Origin: Letharia columbiana
Taxonomy: Eukaryota; Ascomycota; Lecanoromycetes; Lecanorales; Parmeliaceae
Length of the DNA: 64,000 nucleotides
NCBI RefSeq assembly: GCF_014066305.1
Contig: NW_023501053.1
Span: 390,501 to 454,500 of the forward strand
Direction of reading: 5' to 3'
The translations under genes and the position numbers were made by a program. Position 1 is the first letter of the stretch. Every line of letters starts with the position of its first letter. Under the pieces are notes generated by a model. The model was given only the letters and a program-made list of their open reading frames with translations. It searched no databases and was not told where the DNA came from. Positions 61,307 through 64,000 of this stretch are shown one piece after another.

Positions 61307-62720
61307 TAATTTATCTTATTAACGGCCTAACGAACTATAACTTACTTATTTCTATATCGATTTATAGAGAATTTCCACTTTCGCTTTAATTCTTCTCTAA
61401 TCTTATCTTTAAAAACTTTACTTATACTCTTAATTTCTCGTTATTATAGCTATAAATCGTTCTTTATAGAGTTCTATAATAACTTAATTTAATATAAATT
61501 CGACGAATTAGAAGCCTAATCGAGCTTCTTAATATTACGTCGTTCTTATTCTTTAATATAGAATTTTACTACTTTAATATAAATAAAAGTATTATTCTTA
61601 ATTACTTATATATTCTTATTAAGATTTCTAACTATAACTTTCTTAGCGTATTTATATAAATAAATTAATAGAATATAATCTTTATATTACTCGATATCGA
61701 TATTATAGTCTTTAAATACGAGAAGAGATATATACTTAAAAATCTACTTTAGATTTCGTTATTTTTTTAGATCTTTATTATATTTATCTTTATTACTCTC
61801 TTTAAGAAGATAATTATAAATCTTAATAATACGATTCTTATTCTATAATCTATTAGTATTTCTTTTATATAAAATATAGAGTAGATATTATCTTAATAAG
61901 AGTATATTCTAATATTCTTAGAATTACTATAAGATATCTTTTTTTTCTCTTAAAGTTCGTAATTTCTTAATACTATTTCTACTTTTAATTTATATCTTTT
62001 AATAGTAGTACGTACTAGTTAATAGTACTATAATTCGATATTAAACTTCGTAAAATAAGAGACTTAATATATTTATATAAATTATACTAAAGTCTTAACT
62101 ATAGTCTATAGCTATAATCTTAATAGATTTTTCTTTCTTTATTAAAATATATCGTCATTTATAATTATTACTTTAAATTTTATAATAATACTTATTATTA
62201 ATAATAAAGATAGAATCTTTATTAAGCTCTTTAAGAAGAATAATATAAAGATTTATTCTTTTATACTCGTTAAAATAGTTTAATTATAACTTCTTTAACT
62301 TTATTTTATACTTAATTCTCTTTATAATATAATTATTCTCTACTTCGTATATATATTAAAGAGTTACTCTTATAAGTAAGAATCTAGAGATTAATAACTA
62401 TAATCTATCTTTATCTTATTTCTATTTTTTATTAACTCTAGAAATTCTAATATTCTCTTAATTAATAGTCTTTTAATAAGAGTTATATAAATACTTAAGT
62501 ATAGTTTAATATATTATTTTTAAGAGATTTAATTAGTCTTCTATTCGGGTAAAGACTCTAATATAATTTTCGTTATCGAGATATATTAAAATATTATTAA
62601 AATCTTTATTCTTAGCTCTAATAATTACTTTTCGCATAATAGCAATTACGATAAAGACTTTTATATTTATTTTTCGCTCGATTTCTTTAAATTCTTTAAA
62701 GATATAGTAATTTATAAATA
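61307..62720 (-). pseudogene. Tc1/mariner-type (DDE_3) transposase, broken by RIP
   Basis: On the minus strand, NTFIYIKVVKFYIKEQ (about 61,600-61,541) fits DNAPIHTAKxVKxxxEEQ, which carries the second catalytic Asp. KLDQASNSSNLYQIKLL (about 61,535-61,485) fits LDWPPNSPDLNPIExLW, which carries the final acidic residue. The tail KDKIREELKRKWKFS fits the C-terminal helix before the stop near 61,307. The frame can be followed upstream to about 62,700, a length of about 470 codons with stops, reasonable for fungal Tc1/mariner members. Gln and Trp codons have become TAA/TAG. The original role was cut-and-paste transposition; this copy is inactive. Confidence 0.65.
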
Positions 62721-62998
62721 GTTATAGCTATTTTAAGAGCGTAACTAATCTTAATACTATATAAAGTTATAAAATAATAATATATATAATAGTTATAGTA
62801 AAAAAAAAATAAAAAATAGAGCTATTTACGAAGAGCGAGTATTAAAACGCTAAAATTTTAATTAGATAACTTACTTTTAAATAATACGAGTATATATTAA
62901 TATAATATAAAAGATATTAATTAATCTATATAGTCTATAGATATATATATATATATATAAAGAGAGACGCGCTAAGATCTAATTAGAAAGGTAAATTA
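62721..62998. other. AT-rich spacer with an AT dinucleotide run
   Basis: This is the right flank of the transposase relic. An (AT)n microsatellite of about 20 bases lies at 62,940-62,959. Confidence 0.6.
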
Positions 62999-63466
62999 AT
63001 ATATATAAAAGAATAAGATAGAGCTAAATTAGAAAACCTTGAATTTATATATATAGCTAATTATAAATTTAGGGTTATTACGCCTTTTAACTAGATCGGC
63101 TAAGTTATCGCGGGTAAATAAATTAGTATCCGCAACTCATTAAAATCTCGCTCTCCCGCGCCTTCTTATTAAAAATTAGATATACGTTATTAACATATAG
63201 AATAACTTTTTTATTTTCTATTAAAATTTTGAGATTTTTTTTTAAATTATAGAACGAAATGTGGGCTTTTAGATAAAAAAATAATTTTTAAATTTAGTCT
63301 TATAATTATTAAAGCGCAAGGAATTCAAATATCGCTTATTAAAGTTCGCTCGACAGCCGGACAGCCCGCTCACCAAAGTTCGCTCATCAAAGATCGCTCA
63401 CCTATTTACTCGATAGCCCTGATCAAAAAAATGATTATGAATTTAATTTATAGGCCTTTACTCGTC
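62999..63466. mobile_element. Small member of the non-autonomous family, reverse orientation (copy M4)
   Basis: It has the same orientation as the 2.2-kb element: it starts ATATATAAAAGAATAAGATA and ends TTTATAGGCCTTTACTCG. Its first 100 bases match the start of the 2.2-kb element, and the rest matches M1-M3 reversed. It is partly unmutated (63,350-63,410), where GTTCGCTC / GATCGCTC repeats are visible. Confidence 0.7.
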
Positions 63467-63711
63467 GAGTATAAAGAATTAATTCGTAATAAAATCTCTA
63501 TCTCTACTTTTAATTATTTAATAACTTTTTTCTTTAATTATAGATCGTAATTTACGCTTTTCGAATATTTATAAATCTTAAAATTTAGTCTTATAATTCT
63601 TTAAAAGTAACGAATTCAAATATCGCTTATTAAAGATCGCTTATTAAATTTACTCGATAGTTATAATTAAAAAAATAGGCTATAAATTTAATTTATAGGC
63701 TTACTCGTATA
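63467..63711. mobile_element. Partial small family member (copy M5)
   Basis: It ends with TATAAATTTAATTTATAGGC and TTACTCGTATATAC and includes CAAATATCGCTTATTAAAG. The left part is diverged. Confidence 0.5.
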
Positions 63712-64000
63712 TACTAATATTTTTAAATATTAAAAGTTTAAAAATTATTATATTTATAAAGATAAGTAATAGTTATAATATAATAATTATCAGATAGAGC
63801 TTGAACTTACAAGTGTATAAGCTGACAAGTGCATGCAGGGTTTGGTGGTATGCCGCGCTCTTGGGCTAGGACCGGAGAGTAGGAATCTACCTCATGATGT
63901 CCCTGCCACGCTATGCTCGCTCACCCAAAGCCCCTTGAAGACCTCCAACCCCTCATCCCACCAGCAGAAAAATGGTTGGAACCCCACCTCCCGCCCTCGA
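63712..64000. other. Return to normal base composition
   Basis: From about 63,790 the sequence becomes GC-balanced and keeps CpA/TpG. I see no convincing ORF within the 210 bases available. It probably marks the edge of the AT-rich region. Confidence 0.6.

Overview
The window is a long stretch of fungal AT-rich, transposon-filled DNA that looks heavily mutated by repeat-induced point mutation (RIP). Most of it is over 80 percent A+T by eye. CpA and TpG are almost absent while CpG and GpC survive, and frames that can still be read as transposon proteins are broken mainly by TAA/TAG where Gln or Trp codons would stand. This pattern is known from filamentous ascomycetes (Pezizomycotina). I see no intact host gene and no rRNA; one short tRNA-like signal lies at the left edge.

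Layout. 1-576 is a GC-richer repeat unit bounded by 47-bp direct repeats. 577-10,249 holds a RIP-degraded SNF2-type helicase reading frame on the minus strand, a piggyBac-like transposon (6,340-8,313) and unassigned AT-rich DNA. 10,250-10,816 contains only A and T. From 10.9 to 44.3 kb lies a nest of retrotransposons: copia A (+), copia C (-) split by LINE D (-), a GC-rich island at 30.0-30.87 kb, LINE E (+), and copia B (-). A and B are inverted copies, and so are D and E, which gives a rough mirror around 28 kb. 44.3-50.4 kb is unassigned RIPed DNA with a small MITE-like element and a copia LTR.

50.4-60.2 kb is the most unusual part. An almost unmutated 2.2-kb element (50,421-52,631) carries a small open reading frame and an array of about 200-bp repeats. 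A RIP-mutated sister copy follows at 57,578-59,722. Both share their ends with several 0.3-0.6 kb elements nearby, so they look like large and small members of one non-autonomous family. Another copia pol (G, 52,632-55,870), a palindromic MITE (about 59,725-60,167) and a Tc1/mariner-like transposase relic (61.3-62.7 kb) complete the array. The last 200 bases return to ordinary base composition.

Nothing here works as a pathway. The interest lies in nested insertions, RIP tract edges, unmutated islands and the apparently undescribed non-autonomous family. Protein assignments come from motif reading by eye after mentally allowing C-to-T and G-to-A changes; element boundaries are approximate unless stated.
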